From BRH-c54 sp965284565 (lineage in GTDB: Bacteria > Bacteroidota > Bacteroidia > Flavobacteriales_E > Vicingaceae): a stretch of DNA of 64,000 nt. The DNA is taken from NCBI GenBank assembly GCA_965284565.1, contig OZ260100.1, positions 2,480,001-2,544,000 of the forward strand, written 5' to 3'. The position numbers and the translations under genes were made by a program. Of the stretch, positions 27,139 to 35,251 are shown piece by piece. The notes under the pieces are model-generated. The model had not been told where the DNA came from and searched no databases. It worked only from the letters and a program-made list of their open reading frames with translations. Each line of letters begins with the position of its first letter. Position 1 is the stretch's first letter.

Positions 27139-28380
27139 TTAAGCCAAACTATAAATCGTTAAACCACTTCTCATTTTGGGTTCTATCCAAGTACTTTTTG
27201 GAGGCATAATGTTATTGGCATCAGCAACAGCTTTAAGTTGTTCTATAGCAACAGGAAACAAACCAAAAGCAACTATGGCTTCTTCGCTATCTACTTTTTC
27301 TCTTAATCCTTCAGCTCCTTTAGTACCTTCCATAAATTCAATACGGTTATCGGTTTTTAAGTCGGTAATACCTAGAATTGGTGTCAGGATGTTGGTAGTA
27401 AGAATTCTTGCGTCCAAATTGCCAACAATATCATTTTCATCATAAGTGCCTTTTTTTGCTGTAATAGAATACCACTTTCCGGCAAGGTACATAGAGAAAT
27501 TATGTCTTTTAGTAGGGGAATAGTCTGTGTTTTTTTCTTCTATATCAAAAATTTTAGCAACTTCTGTTAAAAAGCTTTCGGGAGTATGCTCGTTAAGACT
27601 GCTAACCGTTCTGTTGTATTCAATAATGTTGAGTTTGCTTTCGGGAATAAGGTAAGACAAAAAGAAATTAAACGGAGCATCGGGATTGTAGTTCGGATTT
27701 TCAGCACGTTTGCTTTGAGCATACAATACTGAAGAAGCCGAACGATGATGTCCGTCTGCAATATAAATTTCATTAATATTTTTAAAGGCTTCAACTAAGG
27801 TGTTGATGTCTTTTATATCATTTACTAACCATAAATCTTGTTTAATGTGGTGCGTAGTACAAAATTCGTATTCAGAACGAGTGGCTAAATATTTATTAAT
27901 AACAGCATCAACGTTTGGGTTATCTTTGTAGGTTAGCAAAACAGGCTCTGCATTAAACTGGCACACATCTAAATAGAGTTTAAAAGTTTCTTCACGTTGC
28001 GTTAAAGTATGCTCGTGAATTTTGATGTTTCCATTTAGGTAATCATCAACAGAAATCCCAGAAATTAACCCTACATAAGTGTTGGTTGGCGTTATTTGTC
28101 GGTAAATGTAAAAAGATTCTTTTTCATCTTGCATAAAAATACCAGCATCATTAAACTCGTCAAATCTTTCTTTAACCTTTTCAAAGCGTTCTATAGAGTT
28201 GGGTTGTGTTTTATTATCAGCTCTAAATTCGGGGTTGATTACATGCAAAAAAGTGTAAGGATTACTTTCTAGTTTTGCTTCGAGTAAATGTTTTTTATAG
28301 ATATAAGCTGGCATGGAAGAAACCAAGTAGGCTTTATCACGCGTAGGACGAATTGCTTTGAAAGGGATTATTTTTGCCAT
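27139..28380 (-). CDS. DUF1015-family protein
   Basis: A 413-residue protein matching DUF1015 from FKAIRPTRDKAYLVSS, YIYRQ, the block IYIADGHHRSASSVLYA and the C-terminal WIEPKMRSGLTIYSL. Family members commonly sit beside serA and serC in Bacteroidota and Firmicutes, and here serA and serC lie just upstream, separated by the repeat-bracketed gene. That context suggests a link with serine metabolism, but the activity is unknown. Confidence 0.88.
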   Translation of the reverse strand: MAKIIPFKAIRPTRDKAYLVSSMPAYIYKKHLLEAKLESNPYTFLHVINPEFRADNKTQPNSIERFEKVKERFDEFNDAGIFMQDEKESFYIYRQITPTNTYVGLISGISVDDYLNGNIKIHEHTLTQREETFKLYLDVCQFNAEPVLLTYKDNPNVDAVINKYLATRSEYEFCTTHHIKQDLWLVNDIKDINTLVEAFKNINEIYIADGHHRSASSVLYAQSKRAENPNYNPDAPFNFFLSYLIPESKLNIIEYNRTVSSLNEHTPESFLTEVAKIFDIEEKNTDYSPTKRHNFSMYLAGKWYSITAKKGTYDENDIVGNLDARILTTNILTPILGITDLKTDNRIEFMEGTKGAEGLREKVDSEEAIVAFGLFPVAIEQLKAVADANNIMPPKSTWIEPKMRSGLTIYSLA

Positions 28381-28400
28381 ATGTTTTATATTTTAATCGA

Positions 28401-28430
28401 TTTAAACCACATAGAGACATAGTTTTTATT
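28401..28430. repeat. Inverted-repeat arm, left of membrane-protein gene
   Basis: TTTAAACCACATAGAGACAT continues as AGTTTTTATT. It is the inverted counterpart of 29016-29045, and the stop codon of the enclosed gene (28426-28428) lies inside it. Confidence 0.75.
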
Positions 28431-29016
28431 GTTTTGGAAGTTTGATTAATTTTTTCAATATCATTGGAGCAAAAAATGCAATAGCTAAAAATATTACTCC
28501 AGTAATACCAAAGTCAATAATGAATTTTTCTTTTCCAAAGCCCACCCAGTCTATTAGTATTAATATCACTCCAATCACTAAAAAACTATTAAAAAACCAA
28601 TTTAATAAATTCAATTTCGTGTGTAAATACCATAGTTTATAATATTGATTATCAGTATCTTCTTTATGTAATTGTTTGAAAATTTGAAATGCTTCCTTGT
28701 ATTGTTTTCTTTTAGAAAGAATAATAGCTGAAAGAAATCTTATATCTCTATGACAATCAGCATATTGATTTTTATTAGAAGGTAATTTATTAAGAAGTTC
28801 TTTAGCTTCTTCTAGAATTTCATATGTTTTGTCAAAATGATGTTTATCAAATAATGAATTGGCGTAATATAATTTGATTTCAATAAATTTAGAAATCTTA
28901 TCTTGATTTACTATTCCTTGATAGTTTTTAAAATAAACAATATTAGATTCATAAAAATCAATAACCTCGTTTGGATCTTTTAAGTTTATATTAGTTATTT
29001 GATTTTCTATATCCAT
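28426..29016 (-). CDS. Helical-repeat membrane protein bracketed by inverted repeats
   Basis: A 196-residue protein of unknown function. Residues 1-125 look like TPR-type helical repeats (KYQYAD-type spacing; KQYKEAFQIFKQLHKEDTDNQ), followed by two membrane segments (about 134-153 and 168-187) and a short basic tail (KKLIKLPKQ). The ATG abuts one inverted-repeat arm and the stop lies inside the other, so the gene is framed exactly by the CCACATAG repeat. It interrupts the serA-DUF1015 neighbourhood, consistent with insertion as a cassette. Confidence 0.75.
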   Translation of the reverse strand: MDIENQITNINLKDPNEVIDFYESNIVYFKNYQGIVNQDKISKFIEIKLYYANSLFDKHHFDKTYEILEEAKELLNKLPSNKNQYADCHRDIRFLSAIILSKRKQYKEAFQIFKQLHKEDTDNQYYKLWYLHTKLNLLNWFFNSFLVIGVILILIDWVGFGKEKFIIDFGITGVIFLAIAFFAPMILKKLIKLPKQ

Positions 29017-29045
29017 AAAAAAACTATGTTTCTATGTGGTTTTAA
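29016..29045. repeat. Inverted-repeat arm, right of membrane-protein gene
   Basis: Reads AAAAAAACTATGTTTCTATG then TGGTTTTAA; reverse complement matches 28401-28430 at about 25 of 27 positions. It directly touches the start codon of the enclosed gene. Confidence 0.75.
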
Positions 29046-29067
29046 GTGTTTTTTACAGAGTTATAAG

Positions 29068-30015
29068 TTACAATAACAATTCTTTTATCTGAGTAGCCAA
29101 TTCTTCACCAATTCTGTCTTGAGCTTCTAGTGTGGCAGCACCAATATGTGGAGTAAGTGATATCTTTGGATGCTTTAATAAATCTTCTCTTGGAGTTGGT
29201 TCGTTTTCAAAAACATCTAAAGCAGCATGAGCTACTTTTCCTGAGTTTAAATTGGTAATTAACGCATCTTCATCTACCACACCACCACGAGCTGCATTTA
29301 CGATAATTACTCCGTCTTTCATTATAGCAAATTCTTCACTACCAATAGCTGGTTGGTTTAATTTAGGTATATGTAATGAGACGAAATCAGCTTTAGCAAG
29401 CACTTCCTCTTTAGTAGAAGAAGTTAACTCTATAGCAATTTTTTGTTCGCCAACCATAACATTTACAGTAGCTTTTCCTGCAAAAGGATCAGTATAAATA
29501 ACATTCATTCCGCAACCTAAAGCATAACTGGCCGTTGCCTGACCAATTCTCCCAAAACCAATAATACCAAGCGTTTTCCCTCTTAGCTCAATTCCTTTAG
29601 CGTATTTTTTCTTTAAAGTTTTAAATTCAGTTGCTCCATTGGCAGGCATTTGTCGGTTGGCATCATATAAAAACCTAACAGCACCAAATAAGTGAGCCAT
29701 TACCATTTCTGCTACCGACTGAGAGGAAGATGCTGGTGTATTGATAACATGTAAGCCCTTTTCTTTGGCATAAGCAACATCTATATTGTCCATTCCAACA
29801 CCACCACGTCCGATTAATTTCAAATCTGGACAAGCATCAATAAGCTCTTTACGAACAGTAGTAGCACTTCTTACTAAAAGAGCTACATAATTTTCTTTAT
29901 TTATGGTTTGGATTAATTCATTTTGAGGGACGGTTTCTGTTATTACAGTAAAACCTGCTGCTTCTAATTGTTGTTTGCCTATTGGGGCAATTCCATCGTT
30001 GGCTAATATTTTCAT
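29068..30015 (-). CDS. serA: D-3-phosphoglycerate dehydrogenase (short form)
   Basis: A 315-residue D-2-hydroxyacid dehydrogenase, first step of serine synthesis (3-phosphoglycerate to 3-phosphohydroxypyruvate, NAD-dependent). Motifs: LIGRGGVGMDNIDV, NAD loop LGIIGFGRIGQ, catalytic NAARGGVVDEDAL (Arg), LDVFENEP (Glu) and PHIGAATLEAQ (His). The C-terminal ACT regulatory domain is absent, as in short-form enzymes. Specific assignment as SerA rather than another hydroxyacid dehydrogenase rests on serC lying upstream on the same strand. Confidence 0.92.
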   Translation of the reverse strand: MKILANDGIAPIGKQQLEAAGFTVITETVPQNELIQTINKENYVALLVRSATTVRKELIDACPDLKLIGRGGVGMDNIDVAYAKEKGLHVINTPASSSQSVAEMVMAHLFGAVRFLYDANRQMPANGATEFKTLKKKYAKGIELRGKTLGIIGFGRIGQATASYALGCGMNVIYTDPFAGKATVNVMVGEQKIAIELTSSTKEEVLAKADFVSLHIPKLNQPAIGSEEFAIMKDGVIIVNAARGGVVDEDALITNLNSGKVAHAALDVFENEPTPREDLLKHPKISLTPHIGAATLEAQDRIGEELATQIKELLL

Positions 30016-30149
30016 CTGTTTATTTTTATTTTATTAAATCGGTCTGTTGTAATTGTTCATTCCTTGTTATTTTTTTTAATGTATTCACGAACTTACGTTT
30101 CTCAAAATAATCGTCTTTTCGTGTGAGAAAACTTTTACTTATGGTCGTT

Positions 30150-30866
30150 TCATTTTAATTTATTTTCAGTAAATGTTTTAGGTTTTTTCTCTTTACTTAT
30201 TTCGGCAGTAGTAGCTTCAGCTAACATATTAAGCACTAACTCAAGGTTACTCATGTTATCACGTAGACTTTCTTTTTTCAAGCTTTTAAAGTTTTTGTAT
30301 TGTTTTACTGAAAAACCACTCCAAGCTTTAGTAATTTCATCGGTAAGAATAGCATATTCCTGACCTTTTTTTACACCTCTATTTTCCCATTCATCTGTAA
30401 GTTCTTTTCGAACTTCTATACTCTTTAAACGTTGGTTAATCCATTCTTTACTATATCCTTTTTTAAGGTAAGTTTCCATTAGGCGTTCTATTCCTATTTC
30501 AGGATCTTCAATTTCATCAATTCGTTCACGAGCAACTTTAGCAATCCATAATTTAAAAGGTTCTGCTTTTGGAGAAGGAATACTTTGAATTAATCTAAAA
30601 AGTTGCTCGGTATCAGCAACATCTGTTAAACGCATTTTGCCATCCTCAGCTTGCATTTTCAAACGTCCGATTTTTTCGGACAGTTCACTTCCTTCTTTTT
30701 TTAGTTTTGATTTTAAATCACTCCAATATTTACGAGGTCTTTCTGATTGTGTAAGTACTTGTATGGTGTCAATAATAGAAAAATACCATTTTTCCTCACT
30801 ATCATTCCATGCAGTTCGTACTTTTTGATTCTCAAATAATTTTATAGCTGTACTACTTTTTTTCAT
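30150..30866 (-). CDS. BRO-N / DinD-like protein inserted between serC and serA
   Basis: A 238-residue protein resembling BRO/DinD-type proteins: N-terminal KLFENQKVRTAWNDSEEKWY, IDTIQVLTQSERPRKYWSDL and LRLTDVADTEQLFRLIQSIP-type blocks, then PFKLWIAKVARERIDEIEDP and a charged helical C-terminal part. BRO-N domains occur in phage antirepressors and DNA-damage-inducible DinD; some chromosomal copies are nuclease-inhibitor or stress genes. It starts 8 bases after the serC stop, so it is read with serC, and is followed by 134 bases before serA. The foreign-looking gene inside a biosynthetic pair suggests acquisition. Confidence 0.75.
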   Translation of the reverse strand: MKKSSTAIKLFENQKVRTAWNDSEEKWYFSIIDTIQVLTQSERPRKYWSDLKSKLKKEGSELSEKIGRLKMQAEDGKMRLTDVADTEQLFRLIQSIPSPKAEPFKLWIAKVARERIDEIEDPEIGIERLMETYLKKGYSKEWINQRLKSIEVRKELTDEWENRGVKKGQEYAILTDEITKAWSGFSVKQYKNFKSLKKESLRDNMSNLELVLNMLAEATTAEISKEKKPKTFTENKLK

Positions 30867-30874
30867 TTAATTAT

Positions 30875-31948
30875 TTATCCAAATTTCACTGCAAATTCTT
30901 TCATTACATCTACCAATACTTGTACACTTTCTAATGGTAATGCATTGTACATTGAAGCTCTGTATCCGCCTACATCTCTATGTCCTTTAATTCCACTAAT
31001 GTTGGCTGCTTGCCACATTTTGTTGAATTCATCAGTTAAGCTTTCATCTTTTAAAACAAAAGTAGCGTTCATGTTAGAGCGGTCGGGAATATTAGCTGTT
31101 CCTTCAAAAAGTGGGTTAGCATCAATTTCGTTGTATAATAAATCTGCTTTTTGTTGGTTAACTTTTTCTATCCATTCTACACCACCATTATCTTTTAACC
31201 ATTGTAAAGTAAGCATAGAAACATAAATAGGGAATACAGGTGGGGTGTTAAACATTGATTCTTTTTTGATGTGCGTTTGTAAGTCTAGCATGGTTGGAAT
31301 TTCACGTCCACTTTTACCTAAAGCACTATCTTTTACAATGTATAAAGTAGTTCCAGCTGGTCCCATGTTTTTTTGAGCACCTGCATAAATCATATCAAAT
31401 TGTGAGACATCAATTTTTTTACTAAAAATATCTGACGACATATCAGCAATAATAGGAATACGGCTAACAGGAATATTTTTAAATTGTGTACCAAAAATAG
31501 TATTGTTAGTGGTAATATGTAAATAATCAGCATCACCTGGAATTTGATATTTTTTAGGAATATAATTGAAATTTTTGTCTTTTGAACTGGCTATTTCGTG
31601 TACAGTTCCCATTTTTTCAGCTTCTTTTAATGCCTTGCTTGCCCACACACCTGTGTTTACATAAGCTGCAGCGCCACCTTCCTTCATAAAGTTATAAGGA
31701 ACTTTTAAAAAACCTAAGCTAGCTCCACCTTGAAGAAACAATATAGAATAGCCATTAGGTACACCTAATAATTCTTTAACTAAAGCTTGAGCTTTTTCCA
31801 TTACTTCAACAAAATCTTTACTTCTATGAGAAATCTCTATTAATGATAGATTTAAGTTGTTGAAATTAATTACTGCTTCTGATGCTTGCTTTAATACTTC
31901 TTGAGGCAAGATGCATGGTCCTGCACTGAAATTATGAATTTTAGACAT
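30875..31948 (-). CDS. serC: Phosphoserine aminotransferase
   Basis: A 357-residue PLP-dependent class V aminotransferase converting 3-phosphohydroxypyruvate and glutamate to phosphoserine. Opening HNFSAGPCILPQEVL, LFLQGGASLGF, DMSSDIFSKKIDVSQFD, PLP lysine in YAGAQKNMGPAGTTL (about Lys194) and the C-terminal GHRDVGGYRASMYNALP phosphate-binding block are present. ATG start with a TACCTTTG promoter box upstream. First gene of the serC - BRO-like - serA order. Confidence 0.97.
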   Translation of the reverse strand: MSKIHNFSAGPCILPQEVLKQASEAVINFNNLNLSLIEISHRSKDFVEVMEKAQALVKELLGVPNGYSILFLQGGASLGFLKVPYNFMKEGGAAAYVNTGVWASKALKEAEKMGTVHEIASSKDKNFNYIPKKYQIPGDADYLHITTNNTIFGTQFKNIPVSRIPIIADMSSDIFSKKIDVSQFDMIYAGAQKNMGPAGTTLYIVKDSALGKSGREIPTMLDLQTHIKKESMFNTPPVFPIYVSMLTLQWLKDNGGVEWIEKVNQQKADLLYNEIDANPLFEGTANIPDRSNMNATFVLKDESLTDEFNKMWQAANISGIKGHRDVGGYRASMYNALPLESVQVLVDVMKEFAVKFG

Positions 31949-31983
31949 AAATTATTGGTTTTTAAAAGTAACTGATTTTTCGA

Positions 31984-31991
31984 CAAAGGTA
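31984..31991 (-). promoter_or_regulatory. Bacteroidota -7 element TACCTTTG, serC
   Basis: Exact TAnnTTTG on the minus strand, 35 bases upstream of the serC ATG. Confidence 0.5.
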
Positions 31992-32034
31992 GTATTATTA
32001 TCATCCTTTTAAAAAAAAAATAAAGAGTTAATTT

Positions 32035-32886
32035 TTACCGTTTAATGGTGTTCTTTAAGATGAGTTTTTTTAGTAGATAAAAGCTGTAAGCCATTTTAAT
32101 ATTAACTTCTCCATTGGTTTTGTTTTCCATAGGTAAGCGTTGAAGGTTAAATGCCACGTCATCATCCTTGATACCAGCACTGCCAAAAGTTAAATCTACC
32201 TTATTTTTAATGGATGAAAAGAATTTTTTGTTTACTTTATAATCGGTAAAAGGGAAAGAAAATACAGCATAATCTAAGTTAAATCTAGTTTTAATATCTT
32301 CAATACTAGCAATGGTTTCATGAATTTGTTCTTCTAGTGAAAGTTCTTCATACAAAGGATGGTCAAGACTATGAGCCCCAATGGTAAAACCTTGTGCAAT
32401 AAGTTCGTTAATTTGTTCTGTGGTTAAATATGGTTGGTGTTCGGCTAAATAATCATCCCAACTGATATTAAAAGTTTCAGCTAATTCATCAATATCATTT
32501 TTATTCTGATAATTGAAGTCTAATGCGATGTCTGTAGATAACTCATCACTTAAAATGCTTGCTTTATATCTAAAAAATAAGTCTTTATTATCTATAAAAT
32601 GGTTATTTAAAAAAATGGTAGCAGGAATCTTTTTTTCGATTAATATAGGAGCAATAATATGGTAGAATTCGCTTAAACCATCATCAAAAGTAAGATGAAA
32701 AGAATTGTTAGGAATAGGTTTTTTAGTTTGATGATATGCTAATAACTCTTTTAAAGTAATTGGTTTGAAATGGGTAAGTAAATAATCTAGGTCTTCTTTA
32801 AACTCATTTAAGGTTTTATGTTTATAAAGGTTTTTAATATGAGTAGGAGGATTATCTGTAACTAAATGATAAAATGGTAATAGCAC
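32035..32886 (-). CDS. Polysaccharide deacetylase (NodB-homology) protein
   Basis: A carbohydrate esterase 4 family protein, 283 residues from a GTG at 32886. The NodB core shows FHLTFDDGLSEFY (catalytic Asp pair) and GAHSLDHPLYEEL (metal-binding His pair), with PFTDYKVNKKFF near the end. It probably deacetylates a surface or cell-wall glycan. The same frame stays open for about 32 more codons upstream without ATG, GTG or TTG, overlapping the end of the FemAB-like gene, so the true start may be a rarer codon. No signal peptide is visible from the GTG. Confidence 0.85.
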   Translation of the reverse strand: MLLPFYHLVTDNPPTHIKNLYKHKTLNEFKEDLDYLLTHFKPITLKELLAYHQTKKPIPNNSFHLTFDDGLSEFYHIIAPILIEKKIPATIFLNNHFIDNKDLFFRYKASILSDELSTDIALDFNYQNKNDIDELAETFNISWDDYLAEHQPYLTTEQINELIAQGFTIGAHSLDHPLYEELSLEEQIHETIASIEDIKTRFNLDYAVFSFPFTDYKVNKKFFSSIKNKVDLTFGSAGIKDDDVAFNLQRLPMENKTNGEVNIKMAYSFYLLKKLILKNTIKR

Positions 32887-32974
32887 TTTTTTATCGGAAA
32901 AACGGATTAGTTGCTCTTGGGAAAACCAATAAGCAATAATTTGGGCAATATTTTCAATAATTCGATTAATGAGA

Positions 32975-33907
32975 TTAACGATTTAAGAGTTTGAATAAAG
33001 GAGAGTTGGTTTTTTTTATACTGAAATAAGGTGTCTGGATTCCTCCAAAACTTCTAAAATGTTTCTCAATAGATTTTATCATTGAACCCTCAAAGTTGAA
33101 GTTTTTACCTAAAGCATTCATTTTTTTGATAGCCTCCCAAATTAATAAACTCATAGCTCCCGAATTTTTGAATTGATGATTGGTGGCACTAAACAAATAG
33201 TAAGCAGTATGGTCATCCCAAACCAATAACATCATGGCATGGATGTTTGCTTTGTCATCTGTTGCAGTTAGTAGCTCTCCACAATTATTACTTTTACAAT
33301 ATTCATAGAGTTTATTAACTTTTTCAAAAGGTACGTTTAGAGGAATGTTCTTTATATTATAATCTTGTTTTTTTAGCTCATAAAGTTGCTCAATTTTTTC
33401 TGAAGTAGAGATACTGATGCTTTTCTCGGCTTTTCTTATGTCCCATTTTAAGTTACTTTTAAAAGCGTCAAAAATAGCATCAATGTTAGAGTTGTGATTA
33501 ATGATGTAAGTATACCTAGTGGTTTGTTCAAAACCTTTCCAATAAAAAGCCATCCAATTGGTGAAATTAGGATAAAACATTTGGTGATAAAAAGCTACAT
33601 CAGGCATTTGTTTTAAGAGGTTTTCGCAAACTTCTTTTTCAAAACCTATTTTATTAGCGTATTTCTGATTTTGAGGATAATTTATCCAAACTCCTTGGTA
33701 GGGAAGAAATAATTCAGGATTAATTTTTTTGAAACCAAACTTGCTTCTAATTATATAAGGAAAACAGCCAACAATTTTTTCATCTCTAATATCAAGGGCA
33801 ACATCCCAATTATTACCAAAAAGAGCTTGATAATAACCATGTCGGTAAAACAAAGGTAAATCCTTATTGTTTTCACACCACTGTTTATACTTTTCTTTGT
33901 TACTCAT
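32975..33907 (-). CDS. FemAB/GNAT-like acyltransferase
   Basis: A 310-residue protein resembling the FemAB-type GNAT acyltransferases: opening YKQWCENNKDLPLFYRHGYY, DVALDIRDEKIVGCFPYIIR, and the C-terminal GAMSLLIWEAIKKMNALGKN and FNFEGSMIKSIEKHFRSFGG blocks. Such enzymes transfer amino acids or acyl groups to peptidoglycan or polysaccharide precursors. It lies upstream of the polysaccharide deacetylase on the same strand, so a joint role in glycan modification is likely. ATG start; TAAGTTTG promoter box upstream. Confidence 0.8.
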   Translation of the reverse strand: MSNKEKYKQWCENNKDLPLFYRHGYYQALFGNNWDVALDIRDEKIVGCFPYIIRSKFGFKKINPELFLPYQGVWINYPQNQKYANKIGFEKEVCENLLKQMPDVAFYHQMFYPNFTNWMAFYWKGFEQTTRYTYIINHNSNIDAIFDAFKSNLKWDIRKAEKSISISTSEKIEQLYELKKQDYNIKNIPLNVPFEKVNKLYEYCKSNNCGELLTATDDKANIHAMMLLVWDDHTAYYLFSATNHQFKNSGAMSLLIWEAIKKMNALGKNFNFEGSMIKSIEKHFRSFGGIQTPYFSIKKTNSPLFKLLNR

Positions 33908-33937
33908 ACCTTAATTAAGACGAATATAATTTTGATG

Positions 33938-33945
33938 CAAACTTA
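33938..33945 (-). promoter_or_regulatory. Bacteroidota -7 element TAAGTTTG, FemAB-like gene
   Basis: Exact TAnnTTTG on the minus strand, 31 bases upstream of the ATG at 33907. Confidence 0.5.
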
Positions 33946-34061
33946 CATAAATGCAATTAATAATTTATTATGGAATAACTCCCAGGCTAATTTAATAGTA
34001 TGTTTTTCAGTAGTAAATTAGTTTTTGCAATTAAAAACGCCTTCAATAAGAGTTAATTTTA

Positions 34062-34069
34062 TAATTTTG
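34062..34069 (+). promoter_or_regulatory. Bacteroidota -7 element TAATTTTG, pdhB
   Basis: Exact TAnnTTTG, 62 bases upstream of the pdhB ATG. No clear -33 TTG at usual spacing. Confidence 0.5.
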
Positions 34070-34131
34070 ACGTCCTAATTGATTTAAGTTTTAGTTAAAA
34101 CTATAAACTTACATACATATAAACTATTATT

Positions 34132-35109
34132 ATGAGAGAAATACAATTTAGAGAAGCACTTAATGAGGCTATGAGTGAAGAAATGAGAAGAGATGAAAAT
34201 ATCTTTTTGATGGGAGAGGAAGTGGCTGAATATAATGGAGCATATAAAGTAAGTAAAGGTATGTTAGATGAGTTTGGTGCCAAACGCGTTATAGATACTC
34301 CCATTGCTGAAAACGGATTTACTGGCATTGCTGTTGGTGCTGCAATGAATGGACTTCGTCCTATCGTTGAATTTATGACTTGGAATTTTTCTTTAGTAGC
34401 AATCGATCAAATTATTAATAATGCTGCTAAGATGTATAATATGTCGGGAGGACAATTACCAATTCCTATTGTATTTAGAGGTGGAACTGGTGCTGCTGGT
34501 CAGTTAGGAGCTACACACTCACAAGATTTTAGTAATTGGTATGCTAACTGTCCTGGATTAAAAGTTATTCAACCATCAAACCCTTATGATGCGAAAGGAT
34601 TGTTAAAAGCTGCCATTAGAGATAACGACCCAGTAATTTTTATGGAATCAGAACAAATGTATGGAGATAAAGGTCCTGTACCAGAAGGAGAATACATTAT
34701 ACCAATTGGTGTTGCTGATGTTACCAAGCAAGGAACAGATGTAACTATTGTAAGTTTTGGTAAAATGATGAAATTAGTAAATACTGCTGCTCAAGAATTG
34801 GAAAAAGAAGGCGTAAGTGTTGAAACGATAGATTTAAGAACACTTCGCCCTATAGATTATGATACTGTTATTAATTCTGTTAAGAAAACTAACAGAATGG
34901 TATTTGTTGAAGAATCTTGGCCATTAGGTTCTTTTTCTACTGAACTTACTTTTAAAGTACAACAAAATGCTTTCGATTACTTAGATGCTCCTATTGCTAG
35001 AGTTACAGGTGCAGATGTCCCTATGAGTTTTTCTCCACCATTAATCGAAGCTTATTTACCAAATGTAGATAAAATTATTAAAGCTGTAAATCAAGTGATG
35101 TACAGGTAG
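34132..35109 (+). CDS. pdhB: Pyruvate dehydrogenase E1 component, beta subunit
   Basis: A 325-residue thiamine-diphosphate enzyme subunit of the pyruvate dehydrogenase complex. Opening MREIQFREALNEAMSEEMRR, VFLMGEEVAEYNGAYKVSKG, TPIAENGFTGIAVGAAMNGL, HSQDFSNWYANCPGLKV, ETIDLRTLRPID and PWGSFS-like PLGSFSTELTF are family blocks. The alpha subunit and E2 are not in the window, so the genes are split here. PDH is preferred over branched-chain ketoacid dehydrogenase from overall resemblance. Monocistronic with its own terminator at 35129-35169. Confidence 0.93.
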   Translation: MREIQFREALNEAMSEEMRRDENIFLMGEEVAEYNGAYKVSKGMLDEFGAKRVIDTPIAENGFTGIAVGAAMNGLRPIVEFMTWNFSLVAIDQIINNAAKMYNMSGGQLPIPIVFRGGTGAAGQLGATHSQDFSNWYANCPGLKVIQPSNPYDAKGLLKAAIRDNDPVIFMESEQMYGDKGPVPEGEYIIPIGVADVTKQGTDVTIVSFGKMMKLVNTAAQELEKEGVSVETIDLRTLRPIDYDTVINSVKKTNRMVFVEESWPLGSFSTELTFKVQQNAFDYLDAPIARVTGADVPMSFSPPLIEAYLPNVDKIIKAVNQVMYR

Positions 35110-35128
35110 TTATATTTGTTTTCAAATT

Positions 35129-35169
35129 AAAAAAAACACTTTTTTGGTACTCAAAAAAGTGTTTTTTTT
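35129..35169 (+). terminator. Terminator after pdhB
   Basis: Perfect 12-bp stem AACACTTTTTTG (35135-35146 with 35152-35163), 5-base loop, extended by paired A and T runs. Confidence 0.92.
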
Positions 35170-35189
35170 CTTTTATAGAATAAAATATA

Positions 35190-35197
35190 TATTTTTG
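35190..35197 (+). promoter_or_regulatory. Bacteroidota -7 element TATTTTTG, pyrophosphatase gene
   Basis: Exact TAnnTTTG, 54 bases upstream of the ATG at 35252. Confidence 0.5.
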
Positions 35198-35251
35198 CCG
35201 TCCTGAAAAAAATAGAAATACTAACATAATATAAATTTATAATAAACAGAT

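Noticed and set aside
30150..30866. BRO-like gene as evidence for a prophage
   Set aside because: No other phage genes, integrase or attachment sites surround it.
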